In this document: in pieces, positions 1 through 12,300 of the stretch | How positions within the stretch are numbered: position 1 is the first letter of the stretch | How the letters are laid out: each line of letters starts with the position of its first letter | Source of the DNA: Haliotis asinina | Lineage: Eukaryota; Mollusca; Gastropoda; Lepetellida; Haliotidae | Reading direction: 5' to 3' | Assembly: GCF_037392515.1 (NCBI RefSeq) | Contig: NC_090290.1 | Span: 26,495,753 to 26,559,752 of the forward strand | DNA length: 64,000 bases | Translations under genes and position numbers: made by a program | The notes under the pieces: generated by a model | Seen by the model: the letters and a program-made list of their open reading frames with translations, nothing else | The model's database searches: none | What the model was told of the DNA's origin: nothing

Positions 1-801
1 TACCCCATACACCAATATCTGTAACTACCCCATACACCACTATCTGTAACTACCCCATACACTGCTATGACGGTATATGCCGTACCTAACTACCCCATAC
101 ACCAATATCTGTAACTACCCCATACACCACTATCTGTAACTAACCCATACACTGCTATGACGGTATGTGCCGCACCTAACTACTCCATACACCAATATCT
201 GTAACTATATCAAACACTGTTATGACGGTATGTGCCGTACCTAACTACCCCATACACCAATATCTGTAACTATAGCAAACACTGCTATGACGGTATATGC
301 CGTACCTAACTACCCCATACACCAATATCTGTAACTACCCCATACACTGCTATGGCGGTATATGCCGTACCTAACTACCCCATACACCAATATCTGTAAC
401 TACCCCATACACTGCTATGACGGTATATGCCGTACCTAACTACCCCATACACCACTATCTGTAACTACCCCATACACCAATATCTGTAACTATATCAAAC
501 ACTGCTATGACGGTATATGCCGTACCTAACTACCCCATACACCAATATCTGTAACTACCCCATACACTGCTATGACGGTATATGCCGTACCTAACTACCC
601 CATACACCAATATCTGTAACTACCCCATACACTGCTATGACGGTATATGCCGTACCTAACTACCCCATACACCAATATCTGTAACTACCCCATACACTGC
701 TATGACGGTATATGCCGTACCTAACTACCCCGTACACCAATATCTGTAACTACCCCGTACACCAGTATCTGTAACTACCCCTTACACTGCTATGACTGTA
801 T
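1..801. repeat. Composite minisatellite (25-bp and 40-bp units)
   Basis: Two related unit types alternate. A 25-bp unit begins TACCCCATACACCAATATCT. A 40-bp unit begins TACCCCATACACTGCTATGA and ends in GCCGTACCTAAC. They combine into 65-bp or 90-bp supra-units across the whole stretch. Copies are highly similar, with a few decayed ones around 180-290 and 770-801. The left edge is cut by the window. No coding frame is supported. Confidence 0.95.
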
Positions 802-1189
802 GAAAATCAAGAAGGGAAGAAGTATGGAACATCTGGAAGTATGGAATCTGGTAATCATTATCACTTTGCGAAAAAACACACTGTCTTTTATGAATATGTT
901 AATCGATGCAGTGTGACTTTATCTGTTGGTGTGTTTTTTTTCGTTTGGCCGAGAAACATCGGTTGTTGAGTTACTTGACGGGTGGAGTGCGGAACACACA
1001 GAGAGACTGCACATTATAGACACTAACACCGGTAACAGTCTGCTTCCCGATCAAGCCCAACACTTTATTGCTTGCGTAAAATGCACTCGTTCTGCGTCAA
1101 CGTCGAAAAAAAAGATATTTTCGTGTGGCAGTCTTACACCGCTCTTTAATCACACTGCCACTTCTATGTAGCTATCCTTATTGTTCGTT

Positions 1190-1540
1190 ATGTCAACCCG
1201 TGCATAGTGTACAAATCACTGTTCAGTATGCCAATCCGTCTGCAGTGCACTGATTATTGTTTATTATTGAAACCAAAGTATATTTTACCCATGAGCCATG
1301 CAGTGTGTGTACAGTGAAGCGCTCTTTATTCAGTGTGCCAGTCTGTGTACAGTGAAGCGCTCCTTATTCACTGTGTCAGTCTCTGTACAGTTTAAACATC
1401 AATGTTAAGTGTGCCAATCCGTGTATGGTAAAGCGCTCCTCTTTCTGTGTGCCAATCAGTGTACAGTGTAGCGCTCCCTACAGCGTGCCAATCCATGTAC
1501 AGTGTGGTGCTCATTATTTAGCGTGTCAATTCGTGTACAT
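1190..1540. repeat. Degenerate 38-bp tandem repeat
   Basis: The motif TGCCAATCCGTGTACAGTG followed by AGCGCTCCTTATT recurs at about 1336, 1374, 1412, 1450, 1486 and 1524, a spacing of 36-38 bp. Older, poorer copies lie upstream. The array is clearly older than the one at the start of the window. The interval between the two arrays (802-1189) shows nothing recognisable. Confidence 0.75.
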
Positions 1541-3179
1541 GTGTTTGACATAACTGATCTTCCCAGTATCTGGCTTCAGGTTGGTGGCTGTCGATGAAGA
1601 ACACAGACAGCTTTATACAACGACTCCAGCCACTCAGTGCACTTACCCGACTCTTCGACAGGAGCGAGAGGTTCGGGGAATTCAACAATAAGACACTCGG
1701 ATTTCTTTTGGTAGGTGTTTTTTTTTGTAAACCTGAGGGGTATGCTTGTTACAATTACGTGCGTGCCCTGAATTACACAGCCAAGTTTACATCCTGCATG
1801 CAGGGACTGCAATTACCTCCATCCTTTCTCCTTGACCCAAACATGAAGTACTACTTCTTTCAGTCACGATTCAAGCAGATTCACATGAGCAATATTTCAA
1901 CAGACTGTTATTCCCATTTATATCTCAAACACAGTTTAGGATGGTTGTCATTCACGTATACAGGGGTTTCCCAAGCAGATAACAAATTAAGGTCACGTCT
2001 CTCACTGTTCTCACACTGTCTAGCATACAACCGAAGATTGGTTGGTTGCTCTGTTTGTTTTATATAACGCTCAGCAATATTCCAGCTATAAAGCAGAATT
2101 CTGTAAAAACAGCATTGCCATTTCTTCCTGCTGTTTGGAGTTAAGACGTATAACTTTATTTCATGAATCCTGTACCTGATGAACCAAAAGCTGAAGACGT
2201 CAACGCCGACATCACCACCAGCTGGGTAGACTACGATTCAGTGTTTCTCATCTACACCTGGAACCACCACACTACCATTACCAGCAATGGTTCGACTCTA
2301 GACCCAACATCGTCAAGGCTTTCCATGCACTCGCACCCTACCCTTTCTTCTGTTCTGTGTCACCGTCATCATCAAGAGCATAGAGAAGGGATAGAAGATT
2401 ACGACTGTCCATTTACACATAGGTGTCCCCCGCCCTTCTCTCCACCACACTGAGACTATTCTGTGATGCAGGCGAAAGATGCACATAAATATAATCTAGG
2501 AATATTCTTTACTTGTTTATAAATGTCAGCCCTGAAAATAATTGTGTTTACGTAGCATTTAATGAATGTTACTTAAGAATAAACATCGACAAAATAGAGA
2601 CATAATATCCCAGTGTGCGCTTGAAGAAATCTGGACCAAATCATTCCACTCTAGAGCTCTATGTTTAACTGTGCATTTTAGTTTACTCACTGATACACCC
2701 TAACCAACACATTACTCCCGCACTAGCAGGATGTCTGAACCACAATCACACTCAACTGTAATTGTACTCCACATTCAGGCGGGTTGGTGTCAGCGTATTC
2801 CCAATCTTCAGAATCAAGTCCATTCCCTCTGGAGTTGGTTGCGTGCATGTATGCATGAATGTCTTTATTTCCCCCAGATTTTAATCTGAAGATCATGCCA
2901 AATTAAATGCATAGTTTACAATACAGTATTTGCATTACTTCAGGGTATGAAATGAAGGCATGTGATATGCTATAGCGTTTGTTAAAGTTAATTTGCAGTG
3001 TACAATTTGAGAGCAGTAGGGAGTATTGCGTTTAGTAAATGTAAACTGAACCACTAAAGATATTGCGCACCGATTGTGGTTTCTTGAAGCACACACTTTA
3101 ATTCACCCTCAGTAGCACAAAATAGGGAGGACTGAGTACAAACTTGACACATACGGCTAACACATTTGCAGGAATCAGA
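1541..3179. other. No confident gene; SINE scrap
   Basis: An exon-like block lies near 1580-1709, with a good acceptor (CTTCAG) and a GTAGGT donor, but the reading frame is ambiguous and no family is recognisable. A 30-bp scrap of the SINE tail (CTCAGCAATATTCCAGCTAT) lies at about 2069-2090 in minus orientation. The rest is AT-rich and unremarkable. Confidence 0.5.
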
Positions 3180-4000
3180 CTTAGTATCTGGTATCATAAC
3201 CGAAAGTCATCATTGTGTGTGGTCTCTATCGACAGCGATGAAAGCGTTGCAACATCTTTTCATGGTATGAATCAGTCGGTTCATGAAGGCTATTGGCTCT
3301 CTGATCCGTGCTCTGACATCTGATCGAGTCCAATTGCAGTTGTCGTCCTTGGTTGGAGGTCTTTCACTCTTCTTCACTCTCGTCCCAAAGGTGTTCTGTT
3401 GGACTTAAATCCCGACTGAGTGTAGACTGTTGTAGGGTTTGGATGCCATGTTGTCTTGGGAAGTCAAATGTTGCTGTGACAGTGTGGGCACGAGCGTTGT
3501 GTTACTGGTAGATGTGATTTCTGTAACGTCCAAAATGTGGTACAACGTGGGATCTTGTGACTTGGTCAATATAGCGAGCAGCTGTCGCGTCACTTGCTCA
3601 TCTTGGACCAAGATTCTGGAACGCCACGGTATCAGCTAACTGGTTGACTGATTGGACTCCACACCATGACGCTTGAATCACCCCATGTTCTCATGCCTGC
3701 CTGGACGGTCGTGGATGCTGTTATTGACCCCAAACCACTCTTGCAGATTGTCCTAGGATGAATATTGAAATGACTGGCAGTTTGGCCAACTTGCAGTCGT
3801 TCTTCTAGTCTATATAATTTGTGTCATGGCGATTGTGTCAAAACAAACATAAGTTCGGGCGGGTTTGGTTCTTGCTTTCATTGGTAGTGTTGTCTCGAAT
3901 TGCTCGTTTTCGCGAATGTCATACGGAACGTCTTATCACGTCTGCCTTTTTAGGTGCATGTAGACGATATGCTTCTTCATCAGAAAAACACACTGATGTT
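3180..4000 (-). mobile_element. Decayed Tc1-like DNA transposon
   Basis: Read on the minus strand, several short translated blocks follow the order of a Tc1 transposase. A remnant of the DDE region near 3990-3850 comes first. Then QHNARAHTV stands where QDNARAHT is expected, so the second catalytic Asp is His. Then LSRDLSPTEHLWDE carries the third acidic residue near 3400, and MKRCCNAFIAVDRDHTQ near 3290-3215 corresponds to the usual C-terminus. Several stops and frame changes separate the blocks. I could not define terminal inverted repeats, so the ends are approximate. It cannot encode an active transposase. Confidence 0.75.
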
Positions 4001-4114
4001 GTTTAAAACTGGTCAATCTGGATTGAAAAACATGTTAACAAAACTATACAATCATAATAAAAACACCATTTTGTAAAAACAAAATTTTTGACACGTGTCG
4101 TATTTCGATCGCGT

Positions 4115-4165
4115 AGATCGATGCACACGCTGTTGATCACTGGGTTGTCTGGTCGAGAAACAATG
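4115..4165 (+). repeat. SINE fragment
   Basis: The sequence ATCGATGCACACGCTGTTGATCACTGGGTTGTCTGGTC matches the internal part of the full SINE copy at 63514-63710 in the same orientation. Only about 50 bp remain. Confidence 0.6.
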
Positions 4166-7049
4166 CCAGCATAGCATCGTCGTCAAGCCTATCTATTTCA
4201 GCAGTATGTAGAAGGATCCTACACATACGTGTTGATGATAGTAATATGAGCACAGATTATCGTTTGTCAGTGAGTTGCAATCATTATGACAGGGCCTTCT
4301 TAATTATTGTAATCTATATTTATCTATGAAAAAGACGAATATGTTGTATGTCTTGTACCCAGATCTTGTATATGGCGAGCAAGTAACACCATGTCCGTTC
4401 AGTCATTTGGAGTTCATTGTTTTATACAGCTGGTACCAATTCACGTCTTTTACATTTGTAGAATCAGCCGTTTTCACTCAGCTGGGTGGAGGTCAGGGCT
4501 GTTGAGGCCAAGTGATCGCAAGGAATTAACACATTGTGTGTTCATATATATTCCAAGAACAAGGCGGCCATCTCACTAAACTTATACAGCAGAGACCTCC
4601 TAATATGTCGACAGTGTGCTCAGTCGCACTGATAAAGGTCATTGTGCATGAAGCATATGTGCCATGTTCATTCATTTCTCATCGTTAACGTCGTGGCATT
4701 TGTTTGCACTGGTGACAATACACGAATCGTCGGAACATTTACTGTCAGCACAATACTTCACAAATACACGAATCGTCGTAACATTGAAGCTAATCTTTTC
4801 CATTAGCCTTAAGACTAACGTTCATGAAACAGCGAGGTTCACAAACTAAACTAAACAAAAGATACCTTACTAAACATGCTTTACCAAATGGTATAATTAA
4901 TTCAGTTTCTCATACAAATTACTTACAGCATCGGAGCCTTAAACATAATTACTGCTAGGTTTTAGACGTTGCTTTCGCTGAATAATAACTGAAGTGGTAA
5001 GACGAATTGAGAATAGAATTATCTCTGCAGTAAAATGCAAATTTAACTTTAGAATGTATTTTCTTATTCAATAACTATACGCATGATGAAAAATACTATC
5101 CTCAAATAAATCATTACTCCAAATGCTTCAAAATTTAAAGATATCCCCAAATACACATACAATAAACATCTGTGTACCAACAACCTTGTCAACATTGAGA
5201 CATCTGTACAGCATTAGGCCTACCACTGTTATGCCATATTGATGGATTGCATTCACTGCACGTTTTAAGGTCACATGACCTAACTATGCCCAGTCAACCC
5301 AGTCACAGACTTTCTGCTAAGTTTTTATGAAAATTGATTACATGAAAACTGAAATGAAATTACTCCTTGATCGTTAGTTGTTAGGATATAGCTGAAATAT
5401 ACTTTAAATATCATAAAACCATTTTTGGAAAAGAAACTTATAAAACAATTTGCAATTAGCATTCACACTGAACACCAACTGACGTGTCGAGGTGTTGTTA
5501 TTCTGATGCCCTTGTGTCTATCTACTTCAACAGTTTTGTACAACATCTGTGAACGTGTCTGCTGCAATTATGAATTTATCTTATTACCAACTTTTAATAT
5601 GATATGATGGGTGGCCCGTATTGCATTAATTTCCTGTATTGTTTTGACTATATCATACGATGTCCTATTGACGTCCACATGCAATATCCTTGCTTGGGGT
5701 GTATTTTCAAGAGCCGGAACCACTAATGTTGATCAGGCATGTGTTCAAAATTACTTTTTTAACACATTCAGAAAACTACACTTAGGTACCAACTGCAGCT
5801 ATAATAAAGGCCAACGACACAGTTTATATTTGTGCATTTTAGAAATTTGACATGAAACGAACTGCGATCGTTAAAAGAACAAAATAAAATTGTCCCACAC
5901 TGAAGAAAATTTAACTCTCCAACACACGTTTTAATGAGCCACTCACTGAAACGTATTGTTCTCAAAACAACTATTAATAAACTTATTTCCCAATTATTCC
6001 AGATACAAACAGTTAATATGCTGAACCCCATGGCTCCGGTCCGATGGCGTTCATGAGTTGGTAACACAGTTAGTGTAAAACAGGTTTCAAGTCTCAGGTG
6101 ACGATAATAACGATCAATAATATTTTAAGGCACCCTGGGAATTGGAAAGAAAATGACATTTCACAGTTGACTTTGAAATCTTAACGGTTCGGATTTCCCC
6201 AGGCTCAAAGTGTGTATGTTTATTTGCCTGGTTTTTTTTATTTATAAAATCGGGGTATAAAGTTACCAAAGCGGTCCCAGTTGTAGGAACAGGTGCCCCA
6301 ACATATATTAACATTCCGCACATCTTTTCCGATGCTCTAACCTCGGTCTTCAGCAGAATGCTACCTGTAAATTATATTCAGCCTACGTCACGTTGTCCTG
6401 GCAACCGAAAGAACATCGCTTGACTTAAGGAGTTTTCTCCCTCAGAGTGTCCGTTCTCGGCTTTATAACCCGACAGATGCTGCAAGGAGACCCCGTATAT
6501 ATTTGCTTTAACTCGTTATAATTGCAGTTCGCCAACACGTTTACTTGTATTACGGTCTTTCTCTGATGCTTGTTTACCTTGGAATGGCTCCTTTGGCAAA
6601 CTTTAATGAGACAAATAACGTTTTCTTTTCTTTCATAGCACATACCTTTCCCTAATAATGTACTATGGATATCCGGTCGGGCCACTATGCTCACAGTGTG
6701 GGTATCCGGGTCACTGTGGTCACCGGAAGAGCATGACTTTCCAGCTGAACACGAACAGAACATGCCCTAAGAGTGGCATGCTGTCTTAAACTCGAGCGCG
6801 CGTCGTGAACGTATCTAGTGATTTGAAGAGAAACGGAACCTGGAATCTTCGGTGGTGGAGGTCCGAGTTTCTCAGACTCGGCTCTAACATTTGACTGCAA
6901 GCACGCATAGCGTACTTTGTAAACCCAAAAGGTGGAGCCGATTACTGCAGACAATATAATAAATATAAAGCCCGCAGATATATGATCTGCTATATGTTGC
7001 TAGATGAAAATGTGTCATTGCAACGGGAGTGAGGAAAATGCATGACATA
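4166..7049. other. AT-rich intergenic sequence, nothing recognised
   Basis: Scattered short open frames show no protein-like composition, splice context or family resemblance on either strand. No tandem array was seen. Confidence 0.5.
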
Positions 7050-7051
7050 TA

Positions 7052-8343
7052 CAGTATGGTTCAAAATTATTGAGAATAGCTAAAGCATTTCATATTATTA
7101 AACGAGAACAAATCAGATAAAATTGAATGTATTGTGAAAGTGAACTGACCTTTTCATGTTGTGTAGGTAACAATTTAATATTTTATCAAGTCTCCTTGAG
7201 CTTCACGGCACAGTCTAAGACGGGTAGGCATACTTCCTATCAGAGAGGTTAGTGTTTCGTGAGTTATGCTGTCCCAGTATCGGACCACTTCTCTCTTCAT
7301 GTCTTCAATTTTTGTCAACCCCTTTTGATTCACACATTCCTTCATCATCCCCCAAATGTTCTCAATGGGATTTAAGTCAGGACTATATGCAGGAAATGGT
7401 AATGCAGTCACATTTTTCTCCTGAAACCACTGCTTGGCATGTTTTGCGGTGTGTTTAGGATCATTATCTTGCTGCAAAATCCAGTCATTTCCATAAAACA
7501 CATGTGCACAAGGAGAAAATTATCTAATATGTTAGTGTAGCGTTGACTTGTCAGATTTCCCTCAAACACACACAGCGGGGTCGTTCCTAATAAGGATATC
7601 CCTCCCCATACATGAAACTTTGGGCTGTATTTAGGTCGTCGATACAACGGTGCTGACGCAGACTTTGTCCATATTTTCACATTATTGGGATATACCCATA
7701 TTGAGCTTTCATCAGTAAAAATCACATTTTCCCAGTCAAAGTTTTCATGTGCCAAACACCACTCAACACGCCTGTCTTTATGTTCTTGTTTCATGAGAGG
7801 AGAAGGAATTCCAGTCTTTTTCTCCCATCCAAGATCAATCAAATTTCTTATAACTGTAGATTTTGATACAACTGTTGATCCCCTTTCTATCATTTCATAC
7901 CTGATGTTGGAGATGCTTGCCCTTTGCTTTTTAGACACTAAATTCCCAGCCGGACACGATCTGAGAAGTCCAATTTTCTGGGTCTCCCTGCTCCTTTCTG
8001 GTGCCCAAAATCCTTTCCCTCTTTAAAATTCTTCCTAATCCTATACACAGTAGAGAGAGGAGGTCCTGTTCTCTCTGCCAATGTATTTACATCATCAATT
8101 CCTTGATTACACAACTCAAAAATCAACCTTCTTTTATCTTCAGCAGACATTGTTGACAGTGCTGAGGAAAATGACGTCTGCTACAAATTCAGGGGAGGTA
8201 ACTCTAATTGTACTATACTCAGTAGGCAAAGATGAGTTACCTCCCTTACACCATTACTTAGTTTTAAGTATCAGTGAATCGGTTGAGGTGTTAGGATAGC
8301 TCAAAGTAAGAAGAAACATTCTCAATAATTATGAACCAGACTA
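7052..8343 (-). mobile_element. Tc1-like transposon with terminal inverted repeats
   Basis: The element is bounded by a 26-bp inverted repeat: CAGTATGGTTCAAAATTATT plus GAGAAT at the left, and the complement of TAGTCTGGTTCATAATTATT plus GAGAAT at the right, with three mismatches. TA dinucleotides flank it at 7050-7051 and 8344-8345, the target-site duplication expected of the Tc1/mariner superfamily. It is about 1.29 kb long with one transposase frame on the minus strand. A short inverted repeat (arms 8191-8204 and 8234-8247, GGGGAGGTAACTC type) lies between the transposase start and the right terminus. Confidence 0.92.
7175..8150 (-). pseudogene. Tc1-like transposase, two frame breaks
   Basis: It would cut and paste the surrounding element. 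The start at 8150 opens with a helix-turn-helix (MSAEDKRRLIFELCNQGIDD, then TLAERTGPPLSTVYRIRKNF) and a GAGRPRK hook. The DDE core follows: IFTDESS gives the first Asp, QQDNDPKHT the second, and SPDLNPIENIW the third acidic residue. Thirty-four residues separate the second Asp from the Glu, so this is DD34E. The C-terminus ends at 7175 with RLRLCREAQGDLIKY. The frame changes twice, near 7938 and near 7505. I saw no internal stops beyond those caused by the shifts. All three catalytic residues survive, which suggests a fairly recent but dead copy. Confidence 0.9.
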
Positions 8344-8345
8344 TA

Positions 8346-9301
8346 TAAATGGGAGTAATAAATGAGCAGTTGCGGAATACTTATTTACAATGCTTGAAAT
8401 ATTTAGCGCTATTGATGTTATTTTTAAAGAGATTTTTATGCTCTTCTTATGATATTTCACATAAATTCCATGTGCCTCGCCATGTGCATTTCCCTGTTTG
8501 ATGAATACATGTATATGTGTGAAATGTACATTAAAAACATCTCTTGTGTCGTCCGATTCAACTTACGATTCAATAATGAGAAAGAAACTTGATTGTATGC
8601 GTTAATTGTAGCCTAAATGATAGATTTAAATGTTAGATTAAACAAAAGACAAACCCGAGTGTCGCAAAGAAGTATACGTGGTGCCCCGTGATGTTACAAA
8701 ACTAGTCAACACTACAACATTGTTCAAGGCAGACACTACGACATCCACATATGTTGCCAAGGGAAACCACTCCCATCTTGCGTGTAAATTGAGATTGACG
8801 GACCTCCAGTAGTTGAAAAGGTCAAGGCTATTGCCTATCGCCTGTCAACACTTTTCTTGATTTTTATTATCGAAAGGTATATTGTTTCTCATTTCATTGT
8901 TGAGCGTATCACTACCGTAAATAACAGTGGTTCTCATGTTAACAACCATAACAAAAATTAAAAAAATATATATATAAAAAATTAAAAAACAAAAGAACAA
9001 AAAAATTGTCCCAGACTGAAACGATCGGAGTTTTTCAAAACTGTGCCGAGTCAGTTGATTTGATTGAAGCTGACACTGGACTTAGCCTACAATCGTTTGC
9101 AACCGAGGTCTGAAATTGTGATCTTAAGGATTTACAATGATTTTCCGTTCCCATCCCGGTTCAGATATTGTAGGATGGTGTCGTTGTCGACATCCCCGAA
9201 CATCTCGTGAAGGTGGCGCTAAGAAAATAAATAAAGAAGAGTAATAACTGGTCAGACATCAAAGACGTGGCTATTGTGTTGATTGTGTGTTGATGTTGCA
9301 G
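8346..9301. other. Intergenic or intronic sequence; A-rich tract
   Basis: No exon is evident. A low-complexity A-rich tract with TATATA lies at 8953-9005. The stretch ends at the acceptor of the first visible exon of the EF-hand gene, so it may be part of that gene's intron. Confidence 0.5.
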
Positions 9302-12300
9302 TATGCCGACAATGAGGAGGACGTGCTAAGGTACCAGCTGGAGAAGAGGATGGGGGTGGAGCTACAGGATCTCCCGGACACTAAACTGGCCAGGTAGGGT
9401 CGTCCGCCATTGTTTACATACATTAAACAAAGATTGTCATAACTGGTGATGGGTTGTATATCTTTATACACTTAGTCACTGCCGATATTTTCAGGGAGAA
9501 GGTGAAGACACGCCAGCTGCAGCTGAAGGCGGACAGGGAGCACAGGCGTGTTGTCAGGGCAGTGGACGCCTTCCTCCAGGTCAGACACCAATGTGCTTCT
9601 TCAGTTTTATATTATATTATATTATATTATATTATTATATTAATATTATCTAAACTTCCGACTCAAATAAATAAGCAGCAGTTAGCTGAATGTCAAACAA
9701 ATAGATGACGATCAGGTTTAAACTGGCTTGAGGCAGATCTACAGGTGTTTTAAAACAGTATTCTTTGAAAACACATTTCGAATGTTGACATATACATTAT
9801 ATCTGCTAATGAATCAGCTAAAGGATATGAAACAGCACACTACACGCATCAAGTCTGTGTAAACAAACTATTTTTATGCAACTTCGCATCCCTCACAATT
9901 GATGAATTCAAAAGCAGTTCACGTTACCGATGCCTAAAGAGTCACGTCTTTAACAGAATGACGAAGTTTAAAGAATTGAACTTTTGACAAATGATTGCTT
10001 GGGAAGACCAAATCATGCCGTACTCACTGACCAGTTAGATCAAATATATTTCATTATTGTAAAATAAATGAATGTATTTCTTAGAAATGTATGCTGTCTA
10101 TTTGATGTGACCGAATAATATTATCCTTGGTCAAGTCTTGTACCCACCACGGGTCCTTTATAAAACAACCATGCCCGCCCATCCAAATATTCTACTGTCA
10201 GTCCTTTCCCTTGTCTGATCTTTACAAATGAAATATGCTAGAAATTCTTTCTTTCCACTTCCTCAACAATTTTGCAGGTCCTTAAACGTCATAACGTCGA
10301 CTGTGATGCAACAATTAGCCGGGATGAACTAGAGGCAGCACTTCGTGACGTAAGTATACCATCTTTACACACTACTACTATACTCTACCTCTATAAGGAA
10401 ATACATTGCTGATTACGTTACGTTCTTTATTCGTATCATGAGGGAGAGGATTGTTATTGTGTCGTCATGTAACTGACATTGCGTCGACATACGAGACTTA
10501 CATCGAATATATCCTTTATATATTGACAAGCATGACATATGCCCGCCTGATGCATTTTGTAATACTAATTCAGTGATTTGAGCACTCGAATAGAAACGGG
10601 TTGTTGCTGACTCTGAACTTTGGCGTTTGCTGGATGTAAGGTAAACTGATTTCAAACCTGTCTCCTTTCTTCTCCCGAAGTCTGTACAGCATGTGTGCAA
10701 GTCGTGGGCTACAGGGTGATACAAACGGCAAGGGCAACTGTTGTATTGTGCACATCGTTCTTCCGACTGACTGCTAACAATGTACTGGATATAATTAACC
10801 ATACTGTATAAAGATATAGGATAAACCTTTATATGTATGACAGGATCACCTTAAGCCCCCTAAAGTTTGGTTGTGTGAAATATGTCAGTGTCCACTCTGG
10901 TGCCATTCTATATAGTCTCAGTGTCAAGAAATGTATTGTTTCCTTGGTAACTGCTGTGCATCCCTCCGTGTTGTCTAGAAGTATCCAGACTTTCGTCTAT
11001 AAGAGACCAGCTACAGAGAGAGTCATCCAGAACTCTTCTGCACTTGTTTGTATACGTATTTCCTTACTTTAAACCACACGTCTTAGTATCAGCATTTGGG
11101 ATTCTTAGCACCCACTATGTAGTGGTTCTCTAACGACAGTTTCCAGTAATGCAGACAAGTTGCATCCATTTAGGCGCTCACAGTGAATGCTCAACACAAA
11201 TGGAAATAGAAGTTCAGATGTTTTCTCTTTTTCAAAATGAATATATCTGCAGTAGAACACATATAAGTGAAATTGCTGTATTTCACTTGTTTATATATAC
11301 TGGCTACACCACAGGAGACCACCTTCACGAGAACGCGCCGAAGACGGATCTTCGGGGATGTCGACAACGACACCATCTTACAATATCTGGACCGGGATGG
11401 GAACGGAAAAGTAAGATAGCTGTCTTTTACCTGAGTAACAAACAAATATGTTATCCAAAGTGACAGATAATCTGTACTTGTTGGCTGATCCTTTTTCCAG
11501 TGACAGATCACTTACAACCAGCTGATACTCCACAGGTACATTCATAAGCTGATTTATGGTGACAAGCGCATTTTCAATCTGTGATAGATGATTTAGCCAT
11601 CCCCAACGATAGTTCACACAGAGTAAACTGATCCCTTGTTTGTGACGTGCCAGATATTGTGAGCTGATCCTTTCTTTGCCACAGATCACATATAACGAAC
11701 TCATGCGGTTTATGGAAGAAACTGGGATCACACTGCAGACTCGTTTCCTTGGTTACGACAGGAAGGAAGTGAACAATCTGTTCAACTTCTTCTCGACGCT
11801 ACAGTCCACACTGCTAACTAACGTCAAGAGGATATATGTAGAGGTAGTCAGTTCTGACGTGTAGAGCAACGTTGTCGTGGTGGTATCATACATGCTGTAC
11901 AGGTTTTGTAAAGCCATTGGTATCCGCCCTGACATGTAGAGCAACGTTGTCGTGGTGGTATCATACATGCTGTACAGGTTTTGTAAAGCCATTGGTATCC
12001 GCCCTGACATGTAAAACAACGTTGTCGTGGTGGTATCATACACACTGTACAGGTTTTGTAAAGCCATTGGTATCCGCCCTGACATGTAGAGCAACGTTGT
12101 CGTGGTGGTATCATACACACTGTACAGGTTTTGTAAAGCCATTGGTATCCGCCCTGACATGTAAAACAACGTTGTCGTGGTGGTATCATACACACTGTAC
12201 AGGTTTTGTAAAGCCATTGGTATCCGCCCTGACATGTAGAGCAACGTTGTCGTGGTGGTATCATACACACTGTACAGGTTTTGTAAAGCCATTGGTATCC

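Noticed and set aside
1-801. Possible CRISPR-like array
   Set aside because: Units are contiguous, with no unique spacers of constant length, and the genome is eukaryotic; this is a composite minisatellite.
1580-1709. Exon-like block with good splice borders
   Set aside because: Two plus frames and one minus frame are equally plausible, and it cannot be joined to other exons or to a family.
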